Shown one piece after another: positions 43,662 to 52,030 of a DNA stretch of 64,000 bases. The DNA is taken from NCBI RefSeq assembly GCF_000497755.1, contig NZ_AYOD01000035.1, forward strand, positions 124,001 through 188,000, in the 5' to 3' direction. The notes beneath the pieces are model-generated. The model did not search any database. It saw nothing but the letters and a program-made list of their open reading frames with translations, and was not told where the DNA came from. Each line of letters opens with the position of its first letter. Within the stretch, counting starts at the first letter, position 1. This stretch comes from Aliihoeflea sp. 2WW (GTDB lineage Bacteria > Pseudomonadota > Alphaproteobacteria > Rhizobiales > Rhizobiaceae). The translations under genes were made by a program, and so were the position numbers.

Positions 43662-45979
43662 GCCAGGAATTCGATCTGACGCCGGACCCCCGCGTCCTGC
43701 AGATGCTGGGTGAGATCAACCTTCCTCAATGGCGGTGCCTCGCGGAGCTAATCGACAACTCTATCGACGGGTTCGTCCACGCGACGCGATCTGGTGACCC
43801 CATCGACGCGCCAGAGATTAGCGTCGCGCTACCGACCGCCGATAACGAGAACGCGCGCGTCACTGTCAGGGACAATGGCCCGGGGATGTCGTTTGAGTCT
43901 TTGGAAAACGCCGTTCGAGCTGGCTGGTCTGGCAACGATCCATTGTCGAATCTCGGCCTCTTTGGAATGGGCTTCAACATCGCGACGGCTCGGCTGGGCC
44001 TAGTGACCGAGGTTTGGACTAGTCGCGCCGGCGATCCCGAGGAGGTCGGCGTGCGTATCGACCTTGATGAGCTGCGCACGACCCGTAGCTTCAAGGTCCC
44101 CCGCCAGACACGCGCCAAGCCGGATCACAACGCGCATGGGACAACGATTGTAATAAGCCGGTTGAAGCCGGATCAGCGTGCATACTTGGCGCGAGGCAAC
44201 AATCAGAAAACGGTGCGCAAGCACGTCGCGCGAGCGTACTCCTCGCTGCTCGGTCAATCAGAGGCCGGCAAGATCCGCCTGATGGTGGGAAGCACGCGCT
44301 TGGCGCCGAGGCGTCACTGCGTTTGGGGTGAGGATCGCACGGTTTCGTTTCCAGATGGCACCGTCGCCCGGGCGGTGGAGCACATTGACTTCAAGCTCGC
44401 GCCGCGTCGTTACTGCATCCACTGCATGAGAACGCTCGCGGCGGCCGAGGAAACCTGCCCGACGGGGAGCCCGAGCTGCGAGGTGGTCGAGGCTGAGCGC
44501 CGGGTCCACGGTTGGATCGGCCTCCAACGCTATCTTCACAACACTGAGTTCGGTCTGGATTTCATCCGAAACGGGCGCAAGATCGAGATCGCGAATAAGG
44601 ATTTGTTCGAATGGAGCGACGGCGACACGGCTGAAGTGGAATATCCCACCGACGATCAGCGAGGACGCGGTCGGTTTGTTGGCGAGATACATATTGATCA
44701 CTGCCGCGTAAGTTACACCAAAGACCGCTTCGAGCGGGACGATCCCGCATGGAGTGAAATGTTGCGCGTCGTTCGTGGTGACGGGCCGCTCCGGCCTATC
44801 GTCGCCAAGCAACGGGGTTATGCTGGCAACGACAGCCCGCTTTACAAGCTCTACCAGACTTTCCGTCGGTCTAGCCCTCAAGGAAAAAACGGGCTGTGGT
44901 CACGTGTCTTGGTCGTGAAGGATAACGACCGTGCCCAGCAGATGGCAAACCTCTTCGAGGAGGATGATCCTGACTATCTGACAGACGAGCGCTGGTGGCA
45001 GCTCGTACTTGAGCAGGATAAAGAAGTCTTGGGTGAGAAACCGGCCGAGGGAGGCGATGCGCTCTTGCCGCCGGGCTTCGTAGATGAGCCGCCTGCGGGT
45101 GATCCGGAAGACACCACAACGACCGCACCGCCCCCGCCGCAACCCGAGCCGCCAGCGCCGCCGCGTCGGCAAATCCACGAGCTATCCCGTAAGTATGTGC
45201 ATCCGACTTTTAGGGTCGAGTATGAGATTCAAGCCTATGGGGTCGCCAGCAATGACCCTGATCTTCCGGCCGGTCTCCCTTGGGTTCTAAAACTTGATGA
45301 CGTCGCAACCAGGACTTACGGTTTTTTGGTCGACGTGAGCCATGATGTCTTTCGTTCTACCACGATGACCCCGCTTGACGGACTTCTCACCGAGCTCACT
45401 CATCGTACGGTCGAGTTCCTAAAGGGGCAGGCGCAAGATCCCTCAGTCGCTGGCGTACTCGCCGATTTTCGTAAGCTGTATTGCCTAAATAGCCGACTCG
45501 ATCCTCAGGAGATCATCACGCTGGCGACGTCCGTCCTCAGCGACATGGCACGCGCTATCCCCACCCTTGTCGCGGACGGACAGGGCGAGGCAATGTTCAA
45601 TGAACTCGAGAGCGCTGAACGCGATGCCGTCGCCCGCCGAATGGCCAATCGAGGCGTACCTGATCATAAGGCCTTAATCGCGGATGGGCGTTTCTGGGAT
45701 TATGCGGACCCGGAATCCCTGAGAGAACTTTTTGCCAGACACCCTGAGCTGTTCCTGGACGGCAAGTATTGGGACGACGCTTACGGGAGCTTAGATTTCG
45801 GCAGTGACGTGATCTCCGAACAAGCCCGTTCGGCGGTGCGCTCACGATACGACGCGTATCTCAGCGATGCCGTGTGGCTCGCCAATCAATCGCCGGCCGA
45901 TATTGAGCGTGCGAGCCGAGATGCGGTGATCCGAGCGAGCTGCTCCGTGAGGCTGTTAAAATCCGACGTGTCCGACTGA
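43658..45979 (+). CDS. GHKL (Hsp90/MutL-like) ATPase of the restriction operon
   Basis: A 773-residue protein with a GHKL ATP-binding domain at the N-terminus: ELIDNSIDG (30-38, N box), VRDNGPGMS (about 73-81) and LGLFGMGFN (about 104-112). Residues near 260-285 hold four Cys in a CIHCMRTL...CPTGSPSC arrangement, possibly a zinc site. A proline-rich linker (TTTTAPPPPQPEPPAPPRRQ) near 480-505 precedes an unrecognised C-terminal half. It is not MutL: the C-terminal MutL domain is absent. Coupled to vsr and to the next gene by overlaps. Its role is unknown. Confidence 0.85.
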   Translation: MSQEFDLTPDPRVLQMLGEINLPQWRCLAELIDNSIDGFVHATRSGDPIDAPEISVALPTADNENARVTVRDNGPGMSFESLENAVRAGWSGNDPLSNLGLFGMGFNIATARLGLVTEVWTSRAGDPEEVGVRIDLDELRTTRSFKVPRQTRAKPDHNAHGTTIVISRLKPDQRAYLARGNNQKTVRKHVARAYSSLLGQSEAGKIRLMVGSTRLAPRRHCVWGEDRTVSFPDGTVARAVEHIDFKLAPRRYCIHCMRTLAAAEETCPTGSPSCEVVEAERRVHGWIGLQRYLHNTEFGLDFIRNGRKIEIANKDLFEWSDGDTAEVEYPTDDQRGRGRFVGEIHIDHCRVSYTKDRFERDDPAWSEMLRVVRGDGPLRPIVAKQRGYAGNDSPLYKLYQTFRRSSPQGKNGLWSRVLVVKDNDRAQQMANLFEEDDPDYLTDERWWQLVLEQDKEVLGEKPAEGGDALLPPGFVDEPPAGDPEDTTTTAPPPPQPEPPAPPRRQIHELSRKYVHPTFRVEYEIQAYGVASNDPDLPAGLPWVLKLDDVATRTYGFLVDVSHDVFRSTTMTPLDGLLTELTHRTVEFLKGQAQDPSVAGVLADFRKLYCLNSRLDPQEIITLATSVLSDMARAIPTLVADGQGEAMFNELESAERDAVARRMANRGVPDHKALIADGRFWDYADPESLRELFARHPELFLDGKYWDDAYGSLDFGSDVISEQARSAVRSRYDAYLSDAVWLANQSPADIERASRDAVIRASCSVRLLKSDVSD

Positions 45980-47652
45980 TGCGCGAGCCCTTCCTCGACG
46001 CGGAGCGATTGTTAAAGGGGCCGTGGCAAGCCTTTGAGCGGGACGTTGCAAGGCTCCTTGTTTGCAACGGGTTCGAGGATGTGCGGCTGGTCGCGGGTTC
46101 CGGCGATCACGGCGCGGACGTGCTCGGTGTCAAGAATGGAGAGCTTTGGGTAATCCAGTGCAAGTTTACCACCGGCGGCTACCCGTCGGCGAGCGCGGTG
46201 AACGAGGTCGGAGAGGCCGCGCGGTTCTATAAAGCGGACCGCATCTATGTAGCGTCCAGCAGGAGAGCCGGTCCCGCCACACACGATGCCATTAAGCGCT
46301 GGAAGGCGCTCGGGATTGAGATTGGGGTCCTAGAACCAGCGATGCTTCTTGAGCTCGCTCGGAAAAGTCCTGAGTACTCGGTGCATCGAAGAGAGCTGCG
46401 CGACTATCAGGACGAGGCAGTCGAGAATTTCGTGGCGTCGCTCCGCGAGACCGGCCGAGCTCAGGTTGTCTTGGCCACAGGCCTGGGAAAGACCGTCGTT
46501 TTGGCGGAAAGCGTCGCGCAACTGTTTCGAGATGAGGCGATTCCTACGGGGCGAGCGCTGGTGCTCGCAGGCACACGTGAACTCGTCGATCAGCTACAAC
46601 GCTCGTTCTGGGATCAACTTCCGAAGTGGATCAGGACACATCGTCTAATGGGCGGTGAGAGCCCAAGCCATTGGGCTGGTATCACCTTCGCGACCATCCA
46701 GTCCGCTGTGTCGAGGCTTGAGGAACTCCCTGACTTCGGCTTGGTGCTTATCGACGAGGCTCATCATGTTGGCTCGGAGACCTTCCGACGCGTCACGGAC
46801 CATCTCTCCGAAGCGATGATTGGCGGTGTTACGGCCACGCCATGGCGCGGGGACGGATACGATATCGACGAACTCCTTGGACCTCCGGTGTTGAAAATTG
46901 GGATCGCCGAGGGCTTGAAACGAGGATTTCTATGCGAGGCAGACTACAGGCTCCTCGCTGATAACATCGACTGGGAACTCGTTCGCTCCCAATCGCGCAA
47001 CCGCTACTCACTCAGTCAACTGAATCGCCTGTTGCTGCTTCCTACACGCGATGAGGAGGCGGCGCGCGCTATCCGTGAGACGTTCGATGCTGAGCGCCGG
47101 CGGTCGGCCATCGTGTTCTGCTCTTCGGTGCATCATGCCAACAGTTTCGCGGCCACGTTGCGCTTGTTCGGTTTCCGGGCTGAGCCCATCACCGGTGAGA
47201 TGAGCGCCCGCGAGCGTGATAAAGTGATGGCGGCCTTTCGCAAAGGAAGCCTTGACGTCGTAACGACGCGCGATCTCTTCAACGAGGGCGTCGATGTGCC
47301 TGACGTCGACATGATCGCGTTCATGCGCGTGACCCACAGCCGTCGAATCTTCGTGCAGCAACTTGGGCGCGGCCTAAGGATCAGCCCCAAGAAAACTAAA
47401 GTGGTTGTACTCGATTTCGTGAGCGACTTGCGGCGCATCGCAGAGGTCGTGGAGCTTGAGAAGGCCGCGCGGGGTGACCTCGAGCGTCTTCGCCTGCCGG
47501 GCATGGTGCACTTCCGTGACGAGGGCGCTGGGAGTTTCATGCTTGAGTGGATGCGGGACCAGGCCGACCTGTTCATGCGCGAGGGCGATCCCACGTTGGA
47601 GTTGCCGGCCTTTGACTTTCCCCAACCGCATAACCGGGGAACCGTGCAATGA
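45979..47652 (+). CDS. Mrr-type endonuclease fused to SF2 helicase
   Basis: 557 residues. The N-terminal Mrr_cat-like PD-(D/E)XK domain shows as GSGDHGADVLGVKNGELWVI with QCK at 60-62. Residues about 125-470 are a DEAD/DEAH helicase: VLATGLGKTVVL (Walker A), LIDEAHHVG, GVTATPWRGDG, motif V DLFNEGVDVPD and motif VI QQLGRGLR. Such fusions occur in restriction and defence systems. Start overlaps the GHKL stop by one base (TGATG). Confidence 0.88.
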   Translation: MREPFLDAERLLKGPWQAFERDVARLLVCNGFEDVRLVAGSGDHGADVLGVKNGELWVIQCKFTTGGYPSASAVNEVGEAARFYKADRIYVASSRRAGPATHDAIKRWKALGIEIGVLEPAMLLELARKSPEYSVHRRELRDYQDEAVENFVASLRETGRAQVVLATGLGKTVVLAESVAQLFRDEAIPTGRALVLAGTRELVDQLQRSFWDQLPKWIRTHRLMGGESPSHWAGITFATIQSAVSRLEELPDFGLVLIDEAHHVGSETFRRVTDHLSEAMIGGVTATPWRGDGYDIDELLGPPVLKIGIAEGLKRGFLCEADYRLLADNIDWELVRSQSRNRYSLSQLNRLLLLPTRDEEAARAIRETFDAERRRSAIVFCSSVHHANSFAATLRLFGFRAEPITGEMSARERDKVMAAFRKGSLDVVTTRDLFNEGVDVPDVDMIAFMRVTHSRRIFVQQLGRGLRISPKKTKVVVLDFVSDLRRIAEVVELEKAARGDLERLRLPGMVHFRDEGAGSFMLEWMRDQADLFMREGDPTLELPAFDFPQPHNRGTVQ

Positions 47653-48176
47653 TGATGCCCGAGGACATACGAGATGGCCTGCGGGACAAGCTGTGGGGCG
47701 CGGCGGATGATTTGGGCTGGGCCTCGCTCAACGATGCGGAGCGGTCTCGGTTTTATGAAAAGTGGACCAAGGATCCGACCATTGGCGGGCAGTTGGCGCA
47801 CTTCATGGACCCGAGAAAAGTACGGGTCTACATCAAGGATTCCCTGATCAAGCCATATGAGCGTGCGCGGCTGCTCGCGAGCGAACCCGAGATCTGGCGC
47901 GCGCTCGACATGACGGCGCCGACCGAGGCGGCAGAAACATTCATCAAGCCACACGGCTGCCGCTTAGAAGATGGTCGCGTCATCTGCTGGGGCAAGAGCC
48001 GGGATTGGAAACTCGTCATCATGGCCGTCTTCGAGCGAGGAAAATCTCGTCATGAGGGCAAGCCGTTTGGCGCGGTGCTTCTGGAGACAGGAAAGACGCC
48101 GGACGAAGCGACACGCAATCTCGTCAGAGATGCCGCCACCCGCCTCGGGGTCGAGAAACTCGCCTGGTTGGACTGA
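47649..48176 (+). CDS. Unknown protein of the restriction operon
   Basis: A 175-residue protein, no family recognised. Begins MMMPEDIRDGLRDKLWGAAD; middle FMDPRKVRVYIKDSLIKPYE; a TFIKPHGCRLEDGRVICWGK segment suggests a beta core. Its ATG overlaps the helicase stop (ATGA), so it is translationally coupled and probably a functional subunit or specificity factor. Confidence 0.65.
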   Translation: MMMPEDIRDGLRDKLWGAADDLGWASLNDAERSRFYEKWTKDPTIGGQLAHFMDPRKVRVYIKDSLIKPYERARLLASEPEIWRALDMTAPTEAAETFIKPHGCRLEDGRVICWGKSRDWKLVIMAVFERGKSRHEGKPFGAVLLETGKTPDEATRNLVRDAATRLGVEKLAWLD

Positions 48177-48181
48177 ATCAT

Positions 48182-49312
48182 ATGCGTGACAATTTTCCAG
48201 GATGGTACCCAAAGACGCCGGAGCACATCGCGAAGCTCTGGGATACCGCAGTGTTCGTTCCCGACGCGAACGTCCTCCTTCATTGCCTCCGGCACACGAC
48301 CGTCGTGCGAGATGAACTGCTACGTCTTTTCGAAGCGCTCGGCGACGCTTTGTGGATCCCATATCAAGTCGGCCTCGAATTTCATCGCAATCGCCTGGAC
48401 GTCGAGTTCGGCGCCCTGGATGCCTATGACGCGCTGATCAAAGATCAAGAGGCGAACATCGACAAAGCGCGCGAACGTCTCCGCCAACTGCGCGCGCATC
48501 CGACGATAGACGTGCAGAAGGAACTGGCCGCGCTCGATATGTTTGTATCGGACTTCAAGGGGCGCATGGAGGCTGCACGTGATGCCCATCCCTCTGTTGG
48601 GGCCGAAGGAGTCTTAGAGAAACTGACCTCGCTCCTTGGGCATCGGATTGGAGATAAGTGGCCGTCGGAGAGACTTGCTGCGCTGAAGAAGGAGGGCGAA
48701 GATCGTTACTCCAAGAAAATACCGCCGGGTTACAAGGACCAGAAGAAGGACGCGGGAGAATACGACAAATTCGGCGATCTCATCATCTGGAAGGACATGA
48801 TCGCCAAGGCGAAAGCCGACAATCGGCCTGTGATCTTCATTTCCGATGACGCGAAGGAGGACTGGTGGTGGATACACCGCGGGCGGAAAATGGGTGCTCG
48901 CCCGGAGCTGATTGAGGAGTTTCGCTCGCAGGCCGGCGAGGATTTTCACATTTATGAGTTCAGTCAGTTCCTGCGTTTCGCAGCTGATCGGTTCCCCGAT
49001 ATCAAGCCCAACGTCGCGCGGGTCGAGGAAAGCATTCTCGCCGACGAGAAGGCTCGCCGGCGGCAGGATGACGCAGCAGCGGCGCTGGAACGTGACGCGA
49101 CACTGCGCACCTTCGAAGATGAGCGTGACCACATCGTGGGTATACTGTCAGGGGCTCCGGGCGGCATCGGGACTGTGTCAGGTGATCGCGCGGCGATGAG
49201 GGCACGGCTTGACGAACTGAATAGACAAATCAAGTCGATGTCCGAAGTGGCATTACAAAACGGTCAGGACGTCGACGGAGACCTTGGCGGTGACACAGTG
49301 CATAAGCCTTGA
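48182..49312 (+). CDS. PIN-like domain protein (PIN_8 type)
   Basis: A 376-residue protein with a PIN-like nuclease fold: FVPDANVLLHCLRHT at the N-terminus (first acidic residue), YQVGLEFHRNR, then KFGDLIIWKDMIAKAKADNR and VIFISDDAKEDWWW. It carries an insertion of charged helices between them, as in PIN_8 proteins. The C-terminal 100 residues are coiled-coil-like and acidic. Last gene of the restriction operon, 5 bp after the unknown gene. Probable RNA- or DNA-cleaving effector; not proven. Confidence 0.8.
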   Translation: MRDNFPGWYPKTPEHIAKLWDTAVFVPDANVLLHCLRHTTVVRDELLRLFEALGDALWIPYQVGLEFHRNRLDVEFGALDAYDALIKDQEANIDKARERLRQLRAHPTIDVQKELAALDMFVSDFKGRMEAARDAHPSVGAEGVLEKLTSLLGHRIGDKWPSERLAALKKEGEDRYSKKIPPGYKDQKKDAGEYDKFGDLIIWKDMIAKAKADNRPVIFISDDAKEDWWWIHRGRKMGARPELIEEFRSQAGEDFHIYEFSQFLRFAADRFPDIKPNVARVEESILADEKARRRQDDAAAALERDATLRTFEDERDHIVGILSGAPGGIGTVSGDRAAMRARLDELNRQIKSMSEVALQNGQDVDGDLGGDTVHKP

Positions 49313-49921
49313 TTAAAGAAGCGCGATGGCAGCGAGCGTTGTCCTCATCCACGCTGGTGCCTGGATCGCCGCATAGGCCAGTGTCTTCTTATCGGGTGCC
49401 GAAAGCCGGCTCGCCGCGACGCTCGCGACGTCCGCCGCTCGGAGGGGGCCGACATGCCGAAGCGCCTGGATCACCGTCCCGGCGGGGCTGCCTGGCGCGA
49501 TAAGATGTTTGGGCGAGGCGTGGCGAAGATCCACGACGCGCGTTCCTAGGACCACGCGACGCGATGGGCCGTCGGTCAGATAAGTGCTTTGTGCCGGGAC
49601 TTGGGTTGAAAGGCCGAGCGCGTTCGCCGCACGCGCTCCGGCGATCTGCACCCGCAAGCCGGTCTCTCGCGCAAGAGCGAGTGCAACCTCGTCGGGTGCG
49701 GGTGACAACGCCCCGAGTTTCGGGTGTAGCTTCGGAAAGTCGTAGAGCCCACGCGCAAGCCGGCGGAGCTGTCCGGCCGTCACTAACCGGGAGAGTGCTT
49801 GATCAACAGAGGAGCGGGTGGCAACTGTGAGGAAGTCGCTAGGCGTGAAGACGCTGCCACGTCCGCTAGCGCGGACGCGCTTCATAACCCGCTCGGGGAC
49901 TGAGGCGTTTAGCGTCTTCAC
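49313..49921 (-). CDS. AbiEi-like antitoxin (DUF6088), apparently without toxin
   Basis: A 202-residue protein with an N-terminal winged helix (VATRSSVDQALSRLVTAGQL; RRLARGLYDFPKLHPKLG) and an AbiEi C-terminal part (VQIAGARAANALGLSTQVPA; YLTDGPSRRVVLGTRVVDLR), matching DUF6088/AbiEi antitoxins. AbiEi normally pairs with an AbiEii nucleotidyltransferase toxin downstream, but here downstream is the convergent PIN gene, which ends at the adjacent base. No AbiEii is visible in the window. Confidence 0.8.
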   Translation of the reverse strand: MKTLNASVPERVMKRVRASGRGSVFTPSDFLTVATRSSVDQALSRLVTAGQLRRLARGLYDFPKLHPKLGALSPAPDEVALALARETGLRVQIAGARAANALGLSTQVPAQSTYLTDGPSRRVVLGTRVVDLRHASPKHLIAPGSPAGTVIQALRHVGPLRAADVASVAASRLSAPDKKTLAYAAIQAPAWMRTTLAAIALL

Positions 49922-49923
49922 CT

Positions 49924-49951
49924 GTCAGAAAATGAGGCAAGTTTTTCTGAC
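49924..49951. promoter_or_regulatory. Inverted repeat in the AbiEi-like promoter (candidate operator)
   Basis: GTCAGAAAA (49924-49932) faces TTTTCTGAC (49943-49951) with a 10-bp spacer, beginning 3 bp upstream of the start codon. AbiEi proteins characterised so far repress their own promoter by binding inverted repeats, which fits. Confidence 0.65.
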
Positions 49952-50000
49952 ATGCAAGTAGCGGCATTCCCGGCAGAATTCCACCGCCACTTGCTGAGCG

Positions 50001-51362
50001 TTATGCAGCGGCTCGCTGTTCGTCATTCGCCGTGCCGACGGCGTCCGCTGCCGTAGCCTGCTGTAAGAAGCGTGCGAGCGCTGCGCGGCGCGACTCCCGA
50101 TCTACGGCATATGCCGTCTGCTTGAATTCAATGCCGTCCAGGAGGCCCTGGATGTAGCCAGAGATGGTGTCGGCGGCCATGATCAGTGCCGTGTCGAGCG
50201 TGTGTATGTAGTTGCTGGTGACGGAACCCTTCGAATGTCCAACCAGAGCAGCGATGGTGACCTCCGTAAAACCAAGATCATTTGCGATGCTGGCGAAGCT
50301 ATGTCGCAGGACATGAGGCGTGATGTCGGCGAGCGGCGTACCGTCGAATATCTGCTCCCAATGGTTCGGCAAGCTTCCGAAAGCGTTATCATCTCCTTGT
50401 CCCGGGAAGACGTAGGTGCCTGCTCTCGTTTTCCGGCGCTTCTCGAGATACTCCACGACGGGCAGGCCGATTGGGCGGATAGATCTCCCCTCTTTGCTGT
50501 CCGTCAGTCGCAGGCAGCTTGAATCGGTATCGGCTTCGGCCCAAGTCAGAGTGACCATTTCGGTTCGGCGGCAGCCCGTGAGCGCAAGTTGGCGGATCAA
50601 ATCGACCGAAACCTCATATTTCTCGTTCTCGACCGCCTTAGCGAGCAACTGGCCAAGCACGCGATATTCGGTCTCGCTGAGCCTCCGAGCGCGGACGCTG
50701 TCCTTCGGTCGCCGCACACCGTGTGCAGGGTTCACTTCGATAATGCCAGCATCCACGGCGTAGGTGAGAATTCCGCCGAACAAGCCGATCGTACGGGTAG
50801 CCGTCCCGGCTCCGCCCTTGACGATCGATTTTCCTCGCAGCTTCTTCGTCTTGGCAACGAGTCGCGTCTTGCCCGCCATGATGTCCTTCATGGCCTTGTT
50901 GACTTCGGCCTTGGTCAGATCCTTCACCCGTCGGGAACCGAGCAAGGGGACGATGTGCCGGTGGATTCGGCCAATGTCCGAGGCGATCGTGCCTGGCTTC
51001 TTGGGGCGCCCGCCTTTTCCGAGAATGAGGCCGGCGTTCAGGTCGGCGAGGTAGAGGTCGCACAGCTCTTTGACCGTGATCGCCCTGTTGTCGAGCTGCT
51101 TCTCTTCTGCCGGGTCTTCGCCTTTAGCGATACGCCCCAGTTGCACCTTCGCTTCCTGGCGGGCCCGCTCGGGCGTCCAGACGCCGTGCAGGCCAATCGT
51201 GAAGCGTCTCGATCGCTTGCCGAGCCGATACTGAATGACGTAGCTGCGCTTGCCGGAGGCGAACACTCTGAGGCCGAAACCGGGCAGCTCGTCGTCCCAA
51301 ATGACGTAATCTTTTTCGCGACTATGTGTGGCGTCGACGACCCGTTTAGTGAGCTTAGGCAT
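50001..51362 (-). CDS. int: Tyrosine recombinase (ICE integrase)
   Basis: A 453-residue phage/ICE integrase. The N-terminal arm-binding domain is DUF4102-like (LPGFGLRVFASGKRSYVIQY; RFTIGLHGVWTPERARQEAK). The catalytic domain has Arg265/266 (LTGCRRTEMVTLTW), HVLRHSF with His350 and Arg353, LVGHSKGS (His376) and the nucleophile Tyr385 in VTSNYIHT. All catalytic positions are present. Its start is 180 bp from the tRNA-derived att site, the normal arrangement. Confidence 0.95.
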   Translation of the reverse strand: MPKLTKRVVDATHSREKDYVIWDDELPGFGLRVFASGKRSYVIQYRLGKRSRRFTIGLHGVWTPERARQEAKVQLGRIAKGEDPAEEKQLDNRAITVKELCDLYLADLNAGLILGKGGRPKKPGTIASDIGRIHRHIVPLLGSRRVKDLTKAEVNKAMKDIMAGKTRLVAKTKKLRGKSIVKGGAGTATRTIGLFGGILTYAVDAGIIEVNPAHGVRRPKDSVRARRLSETEYRVLGQLLAKAVENEKYEVSVDLIRQLALTGCRRTEMVTLTWAEADTDSSCLRLTDSKEGRSIRPIGLPVVEYLEKRRKTRAGTYVFPGQGDDNAFGSLPNHWEQIFDGTPLADITPHVLRHSFASIANDLGFTEVTIAALVGHSKGSVTSNYIHTLDTALIMAADTISGYIQGLLDGIEFKQTAYAVDRESRRAALARFLQQATAADAVGTANDEQRAAA

Positions 51363-51540
51363 GGGCTTCCTCCGACCCTACCGTTTCCTCTCGCGTAAGC
51401 ACCACGTAAGCATGCGGGCGAAAACTGTGGCGGGGAGAAGAGTAGCTTCGGCGGAGAAGAAATTCAAATTGTTTAGCGTTTACAGGGAGATAGGCGGACA
51501 TTGGCGGCTCCTTGCGCTTTTTGGCGGAGCTAGCCATATT

Positions 51541-51587
51541 CCCTCCGAAGGCGAAGGTCACAGGTTCGAATCCTGTCGGGTGCGCCA
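51541..51587 (+). other. attR-like site: 3' half of a tRNA-Arg(CCG) gene
   Basis: The 47 bp read as anticodon loop CTCCGAA, variable region, T arm ACAGG-TTCGAAT-CCTGT, acceptor strand CGGGTGC, G and CCA. No D arm or 5' acceptor strand precedes them, and the 5' side of the anticodon stem does not pair fully, so it is a fragment. An integrated element at a tRNA 3' end leaves such a copy at its far end. The orientation puts the element to the left. Confidence 0.8.
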
Positions 51588-51798
51588 TTTCTTCCAATCA
51601 GGTCAGTCGTCCGGAGTCGTGTAGGGCACCCCGTAGTTTGGCATTTAACGCCATAGTGTGCACTCAATCACCTCATCAAAATGACCCATGGGCTGTTCGA
51701 TTGGCTGAACCGGCATATAGCTTTTTGTGCGGGCGCTTTGTCCGTTCTACAGCGCCGCTTGCCGTAGGCGATGTTGAGGGCTCCGAGTTTCATTCGGG
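51588..51798. other. Flank immediately right of the att site, no gene
   Basis: 210 bp with no supported gene or RNA. It is the first DNA outside the predicted element and should match the uninterrupted locus of related strains. Confidence 0.4.
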
Positions 51799-52005
51799 AT
51801 GACGCATTCGGATAATCCCGCTTCTGCGACCAATGATGCCAAATACTTCAAGGCGGTGAAGCTCGCTAGCCGCACTCGCGAGGACATGGTCCTCATGCTT
51901 CAATCAAAAGAACTCGACGTAATCGGGAACTTCGTAGTTCGCTACCTCGTCCGGCATCGCCCAGATTCCGGGCTCAGTCAGAGGCGCTCTTCGCTTAGGC
52001 GTTGA
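51799..52005 (+). CDS. Hypothetical small protein
   Basis: 68 residues (MTHSDNPASATNDAKYFKAV; REDMVLMLQSKELDVIGNFV), no recognised domain. The first 55 residues look protein-like and the tail is Arg/Ser-rich. Weak ribosome binding site. May be a remnant or a small unknown gene. Confidence 0.3.
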   Translation: MTHSDNPASATNDAKYFKAVKLASRTREDMVLMLQSKELDVIGNFVVRYLVRHRPDSGLSQRRSSLRR

Positions 52006-52030
52006 GCCTACACCTGACACCTCTCGGCGA

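Noticed and set aside
43658-45979. MutL mismatch repair protein
   Set aside because: The N-terminal ATPase fits but the MutL C-terminal dimerisation/endonuclease domain is absent and the protein has unrelated regions.
51500-51590. Complete tRNA gene
   Set aside because: Only the 3' half is present; no D arm or 5' acceptor strand can be paired.
51355-51597. Small leftward frame beginning with a MAHPTGFEPVTF-type peptide
   Set aside because: This peptide is the well-known false protein read antisense through a tRNA T arm; it confirms the tRNA fragment instead.
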